A stretch of 64,000 nt of DNA from CAWEFA01 sp963808135 (lineage in GTDB: Bacteria; Bacteroidota; Bacteroidia; Bacteroidales; DTGW01). The translations under genes and the position numbers were made by a program. The DNA lies in the NCBI GenBank assembly GCA_963808135.1, contig CAWEFA010000124.1, forward strand, positions 1-64,000, in the 5' to 3' direction. The notes beneath the pieces were generated by a model, which was not told where the DNA came from, ran no database searches, and saw only the letters and a program-made list of their open reading frames with translations. Positions within the stretch are counted from its first letter, which is position 1. Each line of letters begins with the position of its first letter. Below, piece by piece: positions 41,673-51,467 of the stretch.

Positions 41673-43142
41673 ATGTCGTTTATTGAAGAAAAAATAGTTA
41701 ATGAAGGATTAACTTTCGACGATGTATTACTTGTTCCGGCATACTCTGAAATATTACCCAAAGAAGTTGATTTAACAACGTTGTTTTCGCGCAACATTAA
41801 ATTGAAAATGCCTATTATTTCCGCAGCTATGGACACTGTTACCGAAGCTGCCCTTGCTATTGCAATTGCCAGGGAAGGCGGAATTGGGGTTATTCATAAA
41901 AATATCAGTATTGAAGAACAGGCGCGCGAAGTTAAGAAAGTAAAAAGAGCTGAAAATGTTATGATCTCCGACCCTGTTACCATTCATAAAAACGCTGTGG
42001 TAGCGGATGCTTTAAACCTGATGTCGGATAATAAAATTGGCGGCATTCCCGTAGTTGATGAAAATAATAGGCTGATTGGTATTGTTACAAATCGTGATTT
42101 GCGTTTCGAACATGATTATAATAAACCGATAAGCGAAGTGATGACTTCTGAAAATCTTATCAGCATTACCCGGCAAACCGATTTAGAGCACGCGGCCGAC
42201 ATACTCCAACGACATAAAATTGAGAAATTGCCGATTGTTGACGAAGGCGGCAAACTAATTGGTTTAATCACTTACAAAGATATTACCAAAACAAAAGACC
42301 GCCCGAATTCTTGTAAAGACCCGAAAGGCCGGCTCAGGGTGGCTGCAGCCGTTGGTATAACTTCCAATACCTTTGAAAGAATTGATGCCCTTATCAAGGC
42401 CGATGTCGACGCTATAATAATAGATACTGCACATGGCCATCAAAAAGGGGTAATTAAGGTGTTGAAAGAAGCTCGCAAACTTTTTCCCAACCTCGAAATA
42501 ATTTGCGGAAATATAGCTACTGCCGAAGCCGCTAAAGAACTTATTAAAGCCGGCGCTGATGCAATAAAAGTAGGAATTGGTGCAGGCTCGATATGCACAA
42601 CGCGAATTATTGCGGGTATTGGAGTGCCACAGCTCACGGCCATTTACGATGTTGCCAAAGCAGTGGATGGATCCGGGATACCTGTAATTGCTGACGGCGG
42701 TATCCGCTACTCAGGCGATATTGTTAAAGCGTTGGCTGCCGGAGCTTCATCGGTAATGGCAGGGGGACTTATCGCCGGGGTTGAAGAATCGCCTGGCGAT
42801 ACAATTATTTTCAACGGCCGAAAATACAAATCATACAGGGGAATGGGCTCAATTGAAGCTATGCAGCAGGGATCAAAGGACAGGTACTTTCAGGATATGG
42901 AAGATGATATAAAGAAACTTGTACCGGAAGGAATAGAAGCCCGTGTGCCTTACAAAGGGACACTGGCCGAAGTTGTTTACCAGCTGGTAGGCGGCATACG
43001 CGCAGGCATGGGTTACTGCGGTGCGCCCAACATCAGTGCGCTTCATAATGCTAAATTTGTACGTATTACAAATTCGGGATTAATTGAAAGCCATCCGCAC
43101 GATGTTACCATTACCCGTGAAGCTCCTAATTACAGTAGGTAA
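41673..43142 (+). CDS. guaB: IMP dehydrogenase
   Basis: A 489-residue NAD-dependent IMP dehydrogenase, the first committed step of GMP synthesis. N-terminal barrel (LTFDDVLLVPAYSEILP; PIISAAMDTVTEAALAIAIAREGG), two CBS domains at ~95-205 (MSDNKIGGIPVVDENNRLIGIVTNRD; RHKIEKLPIVDEGGKLIGLITYKDI), and the catalytic loop with the nucleophilic Cys in KVGIGAGSICTTRI. The flap with the Arg-Tyr motif is near YRGMGSIEAM. Length and motifs are fully normal. Monocistronic, with 162 bp upstream and 236 bp downstream non-coding. Confidence 0.97.
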   Translation: MSFIEEKIVNEGLTFDDVLLVPAYSEILPKEVDLTTLFSRNIKLKMPIISAAMDTVTEAALAIAIAREGGIGVIHKNISIEEQAREVKKVKRAENVMISDPVTIHKNAVVADALNLMSDNKIGGIPVVDENNRLIGIVTNRDLRFEHDYNKPISEVMTSENLISITRQTDLEHAADILQRHKIEKLPIVDEGGKLIGLITYKDITKTKDRPNSCKDPKGRLRVAAAVGITSNTFERIDALIKADVDAIIIDTAHGHQKGVIKVLKEARKLFPNLEIICGNIATAEAAKELIKAGADAIKVGIGAGSICTTRIIAGIGVPQLTAIYDVAKAVDGSGIPVIADGGIRYSGDIVKALAAGASSVMAGGLIAGVEESPGDTIIFNGRKYKSYRGMGSIEAMQQGSKDRYFQDMEDDIKKLVPEGIEARVPYKGTLAEVVYQLVGGIRAGMGYCGAPNISALHNAKFVRITNSGLIESHPHDVTITREAPNYSR

Positions 43143-43378
43143 AATAATGATATAACATTTTATGCCAGGGATCAGAACTTTTTTAAACAAAATAATTTAA
43201 AATATAACAGCATTCAGAAAATAAATGAAGCGCCCCACAAGTTAATTATAAGTTTAACACGAAGACCGGATGTAAAAATTCTTGGCAAATCATAGGTATT
43301 AATTTCGCTAAGGCATGTGGGCGCTGGTGAATTATCGGTACTTAACATCCGAACTTTGAAATTTAAAATTTTATTATA

Positions 43379-44848
43379 ATGAAAAAAAATATTTTTTGCG
43401 GCATTTTCATTCTTCATCTTGTTTATATTTCTGCTTTTGCGCAGAAAAATCAGTCCGACCCGGTTTTTATCACTATTGATAACCAGAAAATAACAAAATC
43501 GGAGTTCCTTAGGATTTATAATAAGAACAACTCTCAAAGTAATCTCGATAAAAAAAGTATAAACGATTATTTTGATATGTTCATTAATTTCAAACTAAAA
43601 GTTATTGAAGCCGAGCATCTTGGTTATGATACTATTCCCTCATTTACCAAAGAATTTACAAATTATCGCGATCAGTTAGCTGTTAATTACCTTCACGATA
43701 CTGCAACAGAAGAAAAGCTCATGCGCGAGGCTTATGACAGGATGCTTTACGAATTACATGTAAGGCAGTTTCTCGTTCGTTCCAACATAAATGATGATCC
43801 GAAAGACACACTTGCGGCATACAATAAAGCGCTATCGCTTAGGGATAGTTTGATAAAAGGCATACCGTGGGATACAATAGTTAAGAAATACACCGATGAT
43901 AATAAATTTAAGAAAAGATCAGGCGACATGGGTTTCGTAACTGCTTTCCAATTATTATACCCTCTTGAAACGGAAGTTTACAAACTGAAAGTTAAGGAAT
44001 ATTCCATGCCTGTTCGCTCAAGCGCAGGTTATCACATTTTCCAATTATTAAACCGGCGGCCTTCACGCGGAGAAATAAAAGTGGCGCACATAATGGTTGC
44101 CTTCCCTGAAAATGCAAAGCCTCAAGCTATCGATTCTGCCCGTATTAAAATCGTTGAAATTTATGATAAACTTAAAAAAGGTGAGAAATTCAGCTCCCTG
44201 GCCGAAAAATATTCCGACGACAAACGAACTGCAAAAAACGGCGGGGAACTTAATTGGTTTGGCGTTGGACAAATGATCCCGGAATTTGAATATATGGCAT
44301 TTTCATTAAATAAAGATAGTGATTACACGGCGCCGTTTAGAAGCAGCTTCGGATGGCACATTATTAAAAGAATGGCATGGCGGCCGCTTTCAAATTACAG
44401 CGATATGAAAGAAGTTATAAAGCAAAAGGTTCAACGCGATGAAAGGAAACATAAGATAGATGATGCTTTTATTGCAAGAATAAAAAAAGAAATAAACTTT
44501 AAAGACAATCCTGAAAAATTAAATCAATTATTGCCTTTACTCGATTCTTCTGTTTTTGGCTCAAAGTGGAAAGCATCAAAGGCCGACCCTATTGGAAAGA
44601 ATGTACTCTTTACTTTAGGGGAAAAATCATATACCATTAAAGATTTTGTGGATTTTTTTACACAGCCAAATCCTTATCATACACCTATGCCTTTTAAGGC
44701 ATATTTAGAAATGATGTACAAGATTTATGTAAACGGATTAATTATAAAATTTGAAAAAAGCAGGCTTGAACAAAAATACCCGGAATTCAAATATTCTCGT
44801 TCAGGAATATCACGATGGTATTTTACTTTTCAACCTGATGGAAGATAA
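43379..44848 (+). CDS. Periplasmic peptidyl-prolyl isomerase (PpiC/SurA-type foldase), main part (frameshifted gene)
   Basis: It has a signal peptide (NIFCGIFILHLVYISAFAQ). A SurA-N-like helical region (ITKSEFLRIYNKNNSQSN) is followed by two parvulin domains: ELHVRQFLVRSNI ... GDMGFVTAFQLLYPLETEVYKL and IKVAHIMVAFPENAKP ... NGGELNWFGVGQMIPEFEYMAF ... FGWHIIKR. The second has the complete parvulin signature. The frame ends at 44848, but the protein continues in the next frame (44751-45374); one extra T near 44799 is the cause. First gene of an envelope-biogenesis operon running to 49189. Confidence 0.9.
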   Translation: MKKNIFCGIFILHLVYISAFAQKNQSDPVFITIDNQKITKSEFLRIYNKNNSQSNLDKKSINDYFDMFINFKLKVIEAEHLGYDTIPSFTKEFTNYRDQLAVNYLHDTATEEKLMREAYDRMLYELHVRQFLVRSNINDDPKDTLAAYNKALSLRDSLIKGIPWDTIVKKYTDDNKFKKRSGDMGFVTAFQLLYPLETEVYKLKVKEYSMPVRSSAGYHIFQLLNRRPSRGEIKVAHIMVAFPENAKPQAIDSARIKIVEIYDKLKKGEKFSSLAEKYSDDKRTAKNGGELNWFGVGQMIPEFEYMAFSLNKDSDYTAPFRSSFGWHIIKRMAWRPLSNYSDMKEVIKQKVQRDERKHKIDDAFIARIKKEINFKDNPEKLNQLLPLLDSSVFGSKWKASKADPIGKNVLFTLGEKSYTIKDFVDFFTQPNPYHTPMPFKAYLEMMYKIYVNGLIIKFEKSRLEQKYPEFKYSRSGISRWYFTFQPDGR

Positions 44849-45374
44849 AATTTGGAACCAGGCATCAAAAGATACAATTGGTCTTGAAAAATTTTACAAT
44901 GAACATAAGGAAACTTATAAATACGGCGAACGAATAGATGCGCTTGTTGTAACCTCACCTGATAAATCGCTTGTTAATGAAGCTTATAAAATGGCGCCGG
45001 ATTATTTATCGGGGAAAACCAAAGCAAAGGACATTATTGATGCAATTTGTAAAAACGATTCTACAAAATCGTGTATAAATGCAACCGCAAACCTCTTTGA
45101 AAAAGGCGACAATTCAATTCTCGACAGCATAGGCTGGAAGAAAGGAATTTCACCTATCGTATTCAGGGAAAATAAATACGGTTTCTTTGTAAAAAAGGAC
45201 ATTAAAGAGCCTGTACAAAAAAGCCTCCAGGAAGCAAGGGGAGTATGCACTGCCGATTACCAGGTTTATCTTGAACAAAATTATCTGACAGAGCTTCGGA
45301 AAAAATATATTGTTACTGTTGACAATAATATTAAGGAGCAAATTATTGCTGAAGTCAAAGACGGCGCAAAATAA
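44751..45374 (+). CDS. Peptidyl-prolyl isomerase, C-terminal part (frameshifted gene)
   Basis: This frame carries the natural continuation of the foldase above: LVQEYHDGILLFNLMEDKIWNQASKD, a segment conserved in Bacteroidota PpiC/SurA-like proteins. The homologous part starts near 44800; the first ~16 codons of the frame are spurious. It ends ELRKKYIVTVDNNIKEQIIAEVK. Joined length is ~665 residues. Confidence 0.85.
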   Translation: MKKAGLNKNTRNSNILVQEYHDGILLFNLMEDKIWNQASKDTIGLEKFYNEHKETYKYGERIDALVVTSPDKSLVNEAYKMAPDYLSGKTKAKDIIDAICKNDSTKSCINATANLFEKGDNSILDSIGWKKGISPIVFRENKYGFFVKKDIKEPVQKSLQEARGVCTADYQVYLEQNYLTELRKKYIVTVDNNIKEQIIAEVKDGAK

Positions 45375-45435
45375 TTTGCTTAGTGGAACATGGTTTGAAA
45401 AAGCCAGAACAGACATCAAATTAAATTAACTTTGC

Positions 45436-46284
45436 ATGAAAAGCCTGATATTTGTATTATTGGTATTCATAACATGCCAGTGTTCCAACGTGCAGGAAGG
45501 AAATAAAGATAAATTATTAGCTAAAGTTGGTAGTCGCAATTTATTTGCTCCAGAGTTAAAAGGTCTTATCAAACCGGGCTTGTCTAAAGAAGACAGCTTG
45601 GCTATGGTGGTTAGCCTTGCGGAAAAATGGGTGCGAAAACAACTAATTCTTCAAAAAGCAGAACTCAATCTTAATGACAATGAAAAAGATGTTAATAAAG
45701 AACTGGATGAATACCGTACCTCGCTATTAATTTTCAAATATGAGCAAAAACTTATCAAAGAAAAACTCGACACTGTAGTAAGCGCAAAAGAAATTAATCA
45801 ATATTACAACGAAAACCCATCGAATTTCATTTTAAATAACGATGTGGTAAAAGCGCAATATATTAAACTACCTATTCGTTCTCAAAACATTGACAAAGTC
45901 AGGGAATGGCTGCGCTCGGGAAAAGCAGAAAACATAAAATTATTGGAAAGCTATTGCATTCAAAATGAAATTAAATATGAATATTTTAAAGACGACTGGG
46001 TAAATTTTGAAAATATAAAAATGCTCTTACCAACGACTATCCCCAATAATGAACAGTTTTTAAGAAGTTACAAATTTGTTGAACTTAGAGATTCTTTAAA
46101 TTTTCATTTCTTAAACATTTTGGAATTTAAACTTAAAGGAACTGTTTCGCCCCTGAAACTGGTTGAAGACGATATTACAAGTATTATTTTACTTAAGAGG
46201 AAACAAAAACTTATTAATGACCTTGAAAATAAAATATATTTCGATGCAATGGACCATAACTATTTTAATATTTACAAAAAGTAA
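45436..46284 (+). CDS. SurA-like lipoprotein without a PPIase domain
   Basis: A 282-residue lipoprotein (hydrophobic leader LIFVLLVFITCQC with a lipidation Cys at residue 14 or 16). The rest resembles the chaperone N-domain of SurA/PpiC proteins (LAKVGSRNLFAPELKGLI; EKWVRKQLILQKAELNLND) with a helical C-terminal segment, but no parvulin core is visible. It lies between a PpiC-type foldase and SurA, with 3 bp to the next gene. Family role is inferred from this context: an accessory outer-membrane-protein chaperone. Confidence 0.82.
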   Translation: MKSLIFVLLVFITCQCSNVQEGNKDKLLAKVGSRNLFAPELKGLIKPGLSKEDSLAMVVSLAEKWVRKQLILQKAELNLNDNEKDVNKELDEYRTSLLIFKYEQKLIKEKLDTVVSAKEINQYYNENPSNFILNNDVVKAQYIKLPIRSQNIDKVREWLRSGKAENIKLLESYCIQNEIKYEYFKDDWVNFENIKMLLPTTIPNNEQFLRSYKFVELRDSLNFHFLNILEFKLKGTVSPLKLVEDDITSIILLKRKQKLINDLENKIYFDAMDHNYFNIYKK

Positions 46285-46287
46285 CCG

Positions 46288-47640
46288 ATGATTACTATTT
46301 TAAGGCATTTTATTATTCTTCTCATATTCATACCGGCTTTGCTCCGCGCACAAAATAATGTAATTATTGATAGGATTGTAGCAGTAGTCGGTGGAAACGA
46401 AATATTACAATCCGACATTGAAAGCCAATATTTGCAACTATTAGCCGATAAGCAACCTGCTGACAAATGTGATATTTTCGAATCCCTTTTAACGCAAAAA
46501 TTAGTGCTTAACCAGGCTCAAATCGACAGTGTTGAAGTAAATGATGTTACTGTTGAATTGCAGTTAGAAAACCGCCTGAAATATTTTATTAAACAAATAG
46601 GATCGAAAGAAAAACTGGAAGCTTACTTTAAAAAATCTTATTTCCAGATAAAAGAAGATATGCGCGAGCCCATGAAGGAACAATTGATTATGCAAAAAAT
46701 GCAGGATCAAATTACCGGCGATGTAAAAACAACGCCATCCGAAGTTGCTGAATATTATAATAGCCTCAACAAAGACAGCGTCCCGGTTATTAAAGCCCAG
46801 GTAGAATATTTAGAAATTGCAATATATCCGCCTTACACTGCACAATCAATTTATGAAATTAAACAAGAGTTGCTCGCGTTACGCAAACGCATCCTTGAAG
46901 GCGAAAAATTTTCAACATTGGCTTACCTTTATTCAGACGATGCTGCTTCAGCCCGAAACGGCGGTGAGATAGGCCTTATGAGCAAAGGTGAATTGGACCC
47001 TGAATACGCAAAAGCAGCTTTTAACTTAAAATTAAATGGAGTTTCTAATATAGTTGAAACGCAATTTGGGTATCATATTATTCAACTTATAGATAAAACG
47101 GACGATCGGATCAATACAAGGCATATACTGAAAAAACCAAAAACCACCGATGACGATATGAAAAAAGTCCTTACAAACCTCGACAGTATACGAACGTTAA
47201 TAAAATCCGATAGCTTAACTTTTGAAAAAGCTGCATTTATATTTTCGCATGATAAAAACTCCCGGTTAAACGGAGGGAAAGTAATAAACCCTGCAAATAA
47301 TTCAACAAAATTTGAACTTGAGCAGCTTTCACAGGAAGATTATTATGTTATAAAGAAACTCAATGTCGGCGAAATTTCAGAACCATTCCTTAGCAAGGAT
47401 GAAAGCAACAAAGATATTTTTAAAATTATCAAATTGGTATATCGCTCAAACCCGCATTCGGCAAACCTTAAAGACGATTATCAAATGTTACAGGAATTAG
47501 CTACTGAAACGCAAAAGAAAAAGAAATTCCAAAATTGGATTGTTGAAAAACAAAAAGACACCTATATCCATGTAGATAATTCATATAAATCGTGCAATTT
47601 TAAAAATAATGGCTGGATTAAGCAGAATATCGGCAATTAA
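46288..47640 (+). CDS. surA: Periplasmic chaperone/peptidyl-prolyl isomerase SurA
   Basis: A 450-residue SurA homologue. Signal peptide (LRHFIILLIFIPALLRAQ), SurA N-domain (VIIDRIVAVVGGNEILQSDIESQY ... LIMQKMQDQI), a complete parvulin domain (EYLEIAIYPPYT ... EGEKFSTLAYLYSDDAASARNGGEIGLMSKGELDPEYAKAAFNLKLNGVSNIVETQFGYHIIQLID is the region, quoted here by its landmarks at ~170-275), and a second, partial one (INTRHILKKPKTTDDDMKK). It assists folding of outer-membrane barrels. It follows the lipoprotein gene by 3 bp and overlaps the OstA-like gene by 32 bp, so all are co-transcribed. Confidence 0.93.
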   Translation: MITILRHFIILLIFIPALLRAQNNVIIDRIVAVVGGNEILQSDIESQYLQLLADKQPADKCDIFESLLTQKLVLNQAQIDSVEVNDVTVELQLENRLKYFIKQIGSKEKLEAYFKKSYFQIKEDMREPMKEQLIMQKMQDQITGDVKTTPSEVAEYYNSLNKDSVPVIKAQVEYLEIAIYPPYTAQSIYEIKQELLALRKRILEGEKFSTLAYLYSDDAASARNGGEIGLMSKGELDPEYAKAAFNLKLNGVSNIVETQFGYHIIQLIDKTDDRINTRHILKKPKTTDDDMKKVLTNLDSIRTLIKSDSLTFEKAAFIFSHDKNSRLNGGKVINPANNSTKFELEQLSQEDYYVIKKLNVGEISEPFLSKDESNKDIFKIIKLVYRSNPHSANLKDDYQMLQELATETQKKKKFQNWIVEKQKDTYIHVDNSYKSCNFKNNGWIKQNIGN

Positions 47641-49189
47641 GTTATATAAAAAAATCTATGCTTTCCTAACATTTATATTTCCCGGATTTAGGGCTATCCT
47701 AACACTTGCAGTTTTTTGGCCGATATTAATTTTAAATGCCCAAAATATAAAACAAATAGAAATTGTTAATGCCAACGCCATAGAATTCAACAAAAATTCA
47801 AGTATTAAAGCAAGAAAATTAACCGGGAATGTACAATTCAAATATGAAAACACATTAATGTTTTGCGATTCGGCTTATTTCTATACCGAGAAAAACTCAA
47901 TTGATGCATATAGCAATATTAGGATAAACCAAGGCGATACCTTACAATTAAACGGCGATCAGTTATTTTTCGATGGCAATAAAAAAATAGCCCAGGTTAG
48001 AAAAAAAGTAAGGTTACGGGATAAGGAAACTGTTTTAACTACGGAATATCTCGATTTTTATATTAACGATAACTATGGATACTATAAAAATGGCGGCAAA
48101 ATAATCAATGGTGATAACACGCTTACCAGCGACATAGGATATTATTACACCAAAGAAAAATTTTTCTATTTTCGAAGCAATGTGGTTATTGTTAACCCTG
48201 AATACACTATAAAATCAGACACTCTTAAATACAATACCGAAACTAAAAAGGCATTTTTTGTCGGGCCAACAAATATTACTTCAAAAGAAAATTATATCTA
48301 CTGCGAAAACGGCTGGTACAACACATCCACAAATATTTCACAATTCAGCAAAAATGCTTATATAAAGCTGAATAAACAATTAATTTACAGCGACAGCCTT
48401 TATTACGATAGGAACAAAGGTGCAGGCAGGGCATTTAAAAATATATCAATAATTGATACCACACAACATGTTATTATTAAGGGGAACAATGCCTGGTATC
48501 GCGAAAATCCACAAAACGCCATAATTACCGACAGCGTTGTGTTTATGCAATATGCCGATAACGATACAATGTATATCCATTCCGACACCATTAAATCAAT
48601 ATCCGATAGCGCCAACAAGGAAAAAACAATAAGGGCTTATTTTCATGTAAAAATTTTTAAATCGAACATGCAGGGCAAATGCGATTCACTTGCATATACA
48701 ACAGCTGATTCCACAATTCGTTTATTCGTTAAGCCGGTATTATGGTCGGACGAAAACCAAATAACATCAGATTATACTGAATTGCATATGGCTAACAGTA
48801 AGCTTAATTTGGCTAATTTCTACGGCAATTCATTTATTATTTCAAAAGAAGATACAGGAAAATTCAATCAAATAAAAGGTAAGAATATGAAAGGCTTCTT
48901 TCAAAATAATGAATTATATAAAGTATTGGTTTCCGGGAACGGACAAACTGTTTATTTCGCGAAAGACAGCTCCGGTAGCATAGGCGTGAATAAAGCCGAA
49001 AGCTCGGATTTAAAAATATATCTCGTAAAACGAAAAATTCAAAGAATTATATTTTTAACCAAACCCGATGCAACATTATATCCGATGGACAAAGCCTCGC
49101 CTGAAGATCTTAAATTGCATGATTTTAAGTGGTATAAAAAATCCCGCCCATTATCCAAGGATGATATTTTCTTGTGGCAAAACGAGTAG
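47609..49189 (+). CDS. OstA/LptA-like LPS-transport protein
   Basis: A 526-residue exported protein (N-terminal hydrophobic segment AILTLAVFWPILILNAQ). It has OstA-like beta-jellyroll repeats: ARKLTGNVQFKYENTLMFCDSAYFY, IRINQGDTLQLNGDQLFFDG, LTSDIGYYYTKEKFFYFRSNVV, and YTIKSDTLKYNTETKKAFFVGP. Proteins with this domain bind lipopolysaccharide in the periplasm during Lpt transport. It is larger than E. coli LptA and without the LptD barrel. Context in a surA operon agrees with outer-membrane biogenesis. The start at 47609 overlaps surA; a later start is possible. Confidence 0.88.
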   Translation: MAGLSRISAIKLYKKIYAFLTFIFPGFRAILTLAVFWPILILNAQNIKQIEIVNANAIEFNKNSSIKARKLTGNVQFKYENTLMFCDSAYFYTEKNSIDAYSNIRINQGDTLQLNGDQLFFDGNKKIAQVRKKVRLRDKETVLTTEYLDFYINDNYGYYKNGGKIINGDNTLTSDIGYYYTKEKFFYFRSNVVIVNPEYTIKSDTLKYNTETKKAFFVGPTNITSKENYIYCENGWYNTSTNISQFSKNAYIKLNKQLIYSDSLYYDRNKGAGRAFKNISIIDTTQHVIIKGNNAWYRENPQNAIITDSVVFMQYADNDTMYIHSDTIKSISDSANKEKTIRAYFHVKIFKSNMQGKCDSLAYTTADSTIRLFVKPVLWSDENQITSDYTELHMANSKLNLANFYGNSFIISKEDTGKFNQIKGKNMKGFFQNNELYKVLVSGNGQTVYFAKDSSGSIGVNKAESSDLKIYLVKRKIQRIIFLTKPDATLYPMDKASPEDLKLHDFKWYKKSRPLSKDDIFLWQNE

Positions 49190-49227
49190 AACACTTTTTT
49201 ACCAAATCAGAATATGATAAGTGGCCT

Positions 49228-50274
49228 TTATTTATTTGTTGAAAATTTGTAAACAGTTTCCGATTTATAAGTTTTCCCGGGTTCGAGAACTGTTGACGGG
49301 AAATCAGGGTGGTTAGGCGAATCGGGATAATGCTGAGGTTCTAACGCCAAACCGCTTCTCGGATAAAAAGGTTTGCCGCTCTTTCCAGCCGTTTTGCTGT
49401 TTAAAAGGTTTCCACTATAAAACTGTATTCCGGGTTCGGTTGTAAATATTTCTAAAACTATTCCCGTTTCCGGTTCCGATACTTTTGCGGCTAAAGCAAG
49501 TTTCCCTGTTTGATTATTTAAAACCCAATTATGATCGTATCCTAAACCATTTTTTAATTGCTCGTTGCTTTCATTTATTCTTTGGCCTACCAGGTGCGGC
49601 GTTGTAAAATCGAAAGGCGTTCCTTTTACACTCTCTATTCTTCCAACCGGGATTTGAAAATTATCAACAGGAGTCATCTTATCTCCAAATATTTCGAGCC
49701 AGTGGTTTAAAATATCGCCATTTCCTTCACCTTTAAGATTAAAATAGGCATGCCCCACAAGATTTATAATGGTTGTTTTATCTGTTGTAGCTGAAAATTT
49801 AATTTTCAGCTCATTGTCGGCGGAAAGGATATAAACTATTTCAAGTTTCAATTTGCCGGGGAACCCTTCTTCCATGTCAGCAGCAATATAATTAAGTTTT
49901 AAGGCATTCCCCTCCTGATGTGCATCCCAGGTTACTTTATCAAAGCCTTTATATCCGCCATGTAAACTATTCGGGCCGCTATTGGTCGCTAATTGATATT
50001 CTTTTCCATCAAGTTTTAATTTCCCTTTTGCAATACGATTGGCATACCTGCCGATAATGGCGCCGGCGTAATTTTCATCGTTAAAATACCCTTCAATAGA
50101 TGGATATCCCAAGGCTATATCCCTGAATTTTCCTTTATTATCAGGAACTATGATTGAAACAACCCGCGCTCCGAAATTTGTAATTTTCACAATTACCCCG
50201 CTATCGTTCTTTATAGTAAACAAATCGATTTTCTTGCCATCGACAATTTTCTGAAAGCTTTCTCTTTTAACCAT
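49228..50274 (-). CDS. galM: Aldose 1-epimerase (galactose mutarotase)
   Basis: A 348-residue mutarotase interconverting alpha- and beta-anomers of galactose or glucose. Motifs: NFGARVVSIIVPDNKG, GAIIGRYANRIAKGKLKLDGKEYQL, NSLHGGYKGFDKVTW (catalytic-region His), NLVGHAYFNLKGEG (catalytic His), LGYDHNWVLN, and the catalytic Glu near SGLALEPQHYPDSPNHPDFPS. No signal peptide, so cytoplasmic. Convergent with the OstA-like gene; no galactose operon is nearby. Confidence 0.94.
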   Translation of the reverse strand: MVKRESFQKIVDGKKIDLFTIKNDSGVIVKITNFGARVVSIIVPDNKGKFRDIALGYPSIEGYFNDENYAGAIIGRYANRIAKGKLKLDGKEYQLATNSGPNSLHGGYKGFDKVTWDAHQEGNALKLNYIAADMEEGFPGKLKLEIVYILSADNELKIKFSATTDKTTIINLVGHAYFNLKGEGNGDILNHWLEIFGDKMTPVDNFQIPVGRIESVKGTPFDFTTPHLVGQRINESNEQLKNGLGYDHNWVLNNQTGKLALAAKVSEPETGIVLEIFTTEPGIQFYSGNLLNSKTAGKSGKPFYPRSGLALEPQHYPDSPNHPDFPSTVLEPGKTYKSETVYKFSTNK

Positions 50275-50563
50275 AGAATAAGTTTACTAAAATTATTGCC
50301 GGAAAATTTTTGTTTGTCTTTATGTAAAAATAGCATTTATTAATATGAGTAAATATGGTTTGTGTGCCAAAATTATTTAAGCGGGTTAAAAGCAAGATTT
50401 TTCTTTATAGCGGTTCTGCTTATTGTAATTTCAAACATAGCGTTTTAGTGATAATAACAAATTGACCCATTGCGGGAAAAGAAAAATATTTAATAGATAT
50501 TATATAGATTAAAAAATTAATAAGTTCTTTTACATATATTTGTAACCCATAGACACAATAACT

Positions 50564-51058
50564 ATGGGATTAAAAGTTGACAAAGTAAGAAGGAATCCCG
50601 TTCAATTTCTTAGCCTCACAGGGTTTAATCCAGATGAGTTTGATGAATTGGCATTAGAATTCCGAAATGAATGGGAACAATATTCCAATCATTTCACTTT
50701 AGAAGGAAAACCTCGACAACGAATAGCATTACCTAAATCAACAAGTGTTTTACCGGGCGTTCAGGACAAATTATTGTTTATATTAGTGTACCTAAAAACG
50801 TTTCCTTTACAAGAACTTCAGGCTGCTACTTTTTCGATGAACCAACCTCAAGCCAATTTTTGGGTACATCTTTTAAGCCCAATTCTTGGCAAAACTCTTA
50901 AAAGGCTTAAAGAAATACCTGAACGAAACAATCAAAAGCTGGAACAGCTATTGAAAGATTGCCCTGACATATTGCTTGATGGAGTAGAAAGGAGTATTCA
51001 ACGGCCACTAAATGCTGAGCAGCAACAAGACTGCTACAGTGGTAAAAAAAACTCATAG
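50564..51058 (+). CDS. IS5-family transposase, N-terminal part
   Basis: It encodes the HTH_Tnp_4-type N-terminal domain (FNPDEFDELALEFRNEWEQY; PGVQDKLLFILVYLKTFPLQELQAATFSM) and the first DDE Asp in ILLDGVERSIQRP. The frame is lost in a run of eight A at 51043-51050, just after QQDCYSGKK. The partner frame 51012-51467 carries the remaining catalytic residues. A +1 (or -2) shift on the A8 run would fuse them; this may be programmed slippage, as in several IS families, or an indel. Confidence 0.9.
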   Translation: MGLKVDKVRRNPVQFLSLTGFNPDEFDELALEFRNEWEQYSNHFTLEGKPRQRIALPKSTSVLPGVQDKLLFILVYLKTFPLQELQAATFSMNQPQANFWVHLLSPILGKTLKRLKEIPERNNQKLEQLLKDCPDILLDGVERSIQRPLNAEQQQDCYSGKKNS

Positions 51059-51467
51059 TGTCAAGAACAACATTCTTTCACTGCCCGATCGCCGAATTTT
51101 GTTCCTGAGCCGAACCTACAATGGTAGCGTACACGATAAGAAAATTTGTGACGACCAGCCGCTAACCTTTCCAAAAGGAATAAACTTGTGGCAAGATACT
51201 GGCTTTGTAGGTCACTATCCTGAAGGAGTCAATATCCGAATGCCAAGCAAAAAGCCCAAAGGCAAGGAGTTGTCTAAAGAACAAAAACAGAAGAACCGGG
51301 AAATATCCAGGTTTAGGGTACTTGTCGAACACGCTATATGCGGAGCTAAGCGTTGCCGAATTATCAAAGAACGTTTACGTTGTCACAAGTTTGAATTCGA
51401 TGATCTGATAATGGAACTCGCTTGTGGGTTACATAATTTTAGAATAACTATGAAATGTGTCGCATAA
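51012..51467 (+). CDS. IS5-family transposase, C-terminal part
   Basis: It continues the DDE_Tnp_4 domain in the second frame: KKTHSVKNNILSLPD, SRTYNGSVHDKKICDD (second catalytic Asp region), LWQDTGFVGHYP, and ISRFRVLVEHAICGAKRCRIIKERLR with the catalytic Glu in VEHA. It ends near LACGLHNFRITMKC. All catalytic residues are present across the two frames, so the transposase is potentially functional if the frames are joined. Confidence 0.9.
   Translation: MLSSNKTATVVKKTHSVKNNILSLPDRRILFLSRTYNGSVHDKKICDDQPLTFPKGINLWQDTGFVGHYPEGVNIRMPSKKPKGKELSKEQKQKNREISRFRVLVEHAICGAKRCRIIKERLRCHKFEFDDLIMELACGLHNFRITMKCVA

Noticed and set aside
43214..43537. 107-residue minus-strand gene before the foldase operon
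   Set aside because: It overlaps the foldase signal peptide on the opposite strand and has no family features.
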